A DNA stretch of 64,000 nt from Marisediminitalea oceani (GTDB taxonomy: Bacteria; Pseudomonadota; Gammaproteobacteria; Enterobacterales; Alteromonadaceae), in the NCBI RefSeq assembly GCF_003731635.1, contig NZ_RCUA01000032.1, positions 188,598-252,597 on the forward strand, written 5' to 3'. The translations under genes and the position numbers were made by a program. The notes under the pieces are model-generated. The model did no database searches, was not told the origin of the DNA, and was given only the letters and a program-made list of their open reading frames with translations. Every line of letters starts with the position of its first letter. Position 1 is the first letter of the stretch. Shown piece by piece: positions 63,432-64,000 of the stretch.

Positions 63432-64000
63432 TGTAAAGCGTAATAACAGTAAATCTTCAGGTTCAAATCAGCATGAATTGGGGGGGCTTGTAAGCGCAGG
63501 TATAGGAAAGTATCTGGATCTGACACAAAACCACAACCACCTGAAATATAAAGCTACGATGGTCTATATAGGGTCACAAGATGAAGAGCCTATTGTTTGC
63601 AGAGACACGGTTACTTGGTATGACACCAGATATATGGCTCACGGCAGGGGTCCTGAATTCAGGCTTTACTATAAAACCAATGAAGTTTCTGAGTTATTTG
63701 AAGAGTCTGACTTTCTTCTTATAGCTGTCACCAAAGACAAGGAAATACTGCTGGTATTCACCCCCAAAGAATCAACCGTTGAAACTCAGTTAAGAACAAT
63801 CTTCGGAGCCGGAAATATATCCGCTAATAATTCATTCAAAGAAGTGAAGATCCATCAGTCAGAATTAGCATTGCCGATTCAGACAATGCTGAGCCAGCTC
63901 GGCATTGAATTATATACCGAAGCAGATGAATCAAAAGAACTGCTGAAATCAATATTAGAAACTTTCGGGGAAAGATTTCCGAAAACCAGAGAGTTTTCAG
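63370..64000 (+). CDS. EcoRII-like type II restriction endonuclease, N-terminal part (cut by the window end)
   Basis: The frame is open from ATG 63370 (behind AAGGAAGGA) to the last base, 210 codons with no stop. Recognisable are an early KRNNSKSSGSNQHELGGLVS, which fits the position of the glycine-His strand of the EcoRII N-terminal domain, TVTWYDTRYMAHGRGPEF and FLLIAVTKDKEILLVF, with TVETQLRTIFG. EcoRII-type enzymes bind CCWGG, the site expected for the upstream methylase, so the gene order methylase-vsr-nuclease is coherent. The PD-(D/E)xK half lies beyond the window. Family call is from pattern recall and context. Confidence 0.72.
   Translation, partial: MYEKLTDIFDAVAVKYLTAVDVKRNNSKSSGSNQHELGGLVSAGIGKYLDLTQNHNHLKYKATMVYIGSQDEEPIVCRDTVTWYDTRYMAHGRGPEFRLYYKTNEVSELFEESDFLLIAVTKDKEILLVFTPKESTVETQLRTIFGAGNISANNSFKEVKIHQSELALPIQTMLSQLGIELYTEADESKELLKSILETFGERFPKTREFS

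Overview
The window looks like the chromosome of a marine, heterotrophic gammaproteobacterium, most likely an Alteromonadales/Alteromonadaceae relative. The reasons are the mix of carbohydrate-active enzymes, a TonB receptor followed by SapC, cupin and tryptophan-halogenase-like genes, a REP-type tyrosine transposase, and E. coli-like Dcm/Vsr proteins. No species is assigned. No rRNA, tRNA or CRISPR array was seen.

Layout. 0-5.2 kb: the end of a RidA-family gene, an acyl-CoA synthetase, then a secreted BNR beta-propeller protein with a GH105 unsaturated uronyl hydrolase (an ulvan or rhamnogalacturonan type pair) and a DUF3237 protein. 5.2-12.1 kb: a lipoprotein, a ThrE-type exporter, a NarL-type two-component pair with a divergent membrane protein, and eutBC. 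12.2-13.9 kb: a frameshifted small gene beside a REP-associated tyrosine transposase; a 12-13 bp motif recurs at 12.3, 12.7, 19.1 and 19.6 kb. 14-19 kb: aromatic aminotransferase, YitT, Lrp, an unknown gene, a truncated glycosyltransferase and a sulfotransferase. 19-26.7 kb: a P-type ATPase with a decayed duplicate of its 3' end, a cupin, a secreted metallopeptidase, a nonsense-mutated resolvase and an OmpR-type two-component pair.

26.8-34.2 kb is an L-rhamnose catabolic locus (kinase, DeoR regulator, aldolase-dehydrogenase, isomerase, lactate dehydrogenase). TCAATCA operator-like repeats lie in front of each of its three upstream units. 34.4-37.3 kb (ligK-ligU-ligJ) and 49.7-55.3 kb (ligI-ligC-aldo/keto reductase, pobR, pobA) together encode 4-hydroxybenzoate to pyruvate plus oxaloacetate by protocatechuate 4,5-cleavage, except that the ring-cleaving dioxygenase LigAB is not here. 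Between them, 39.5-49.7 kb holds a TonB receptor/SapC/cupin/halogenase/aldo-keto reductase/GH9 locus for oligosaccharide uptake.

56-64 kb is an accessory, visibly more A+T-rich end: a frameshifted small membrane protein, a CPBP protease with a divergent LysR gene, a HipB-like regulator with a perfect inverted-repeat operator and only a 23-codon partner, a DUF3010 gene, a methyltransferase-HNH fusion, and a restriction-modification locus (Dcm-like methylase, Vsr, and the start of an EcoRII-like nuclease that overlaps vsr and runs off the window). The methyltransferase-HNH fusion beside this locus is the best candidate for an uncharacterised defence function.
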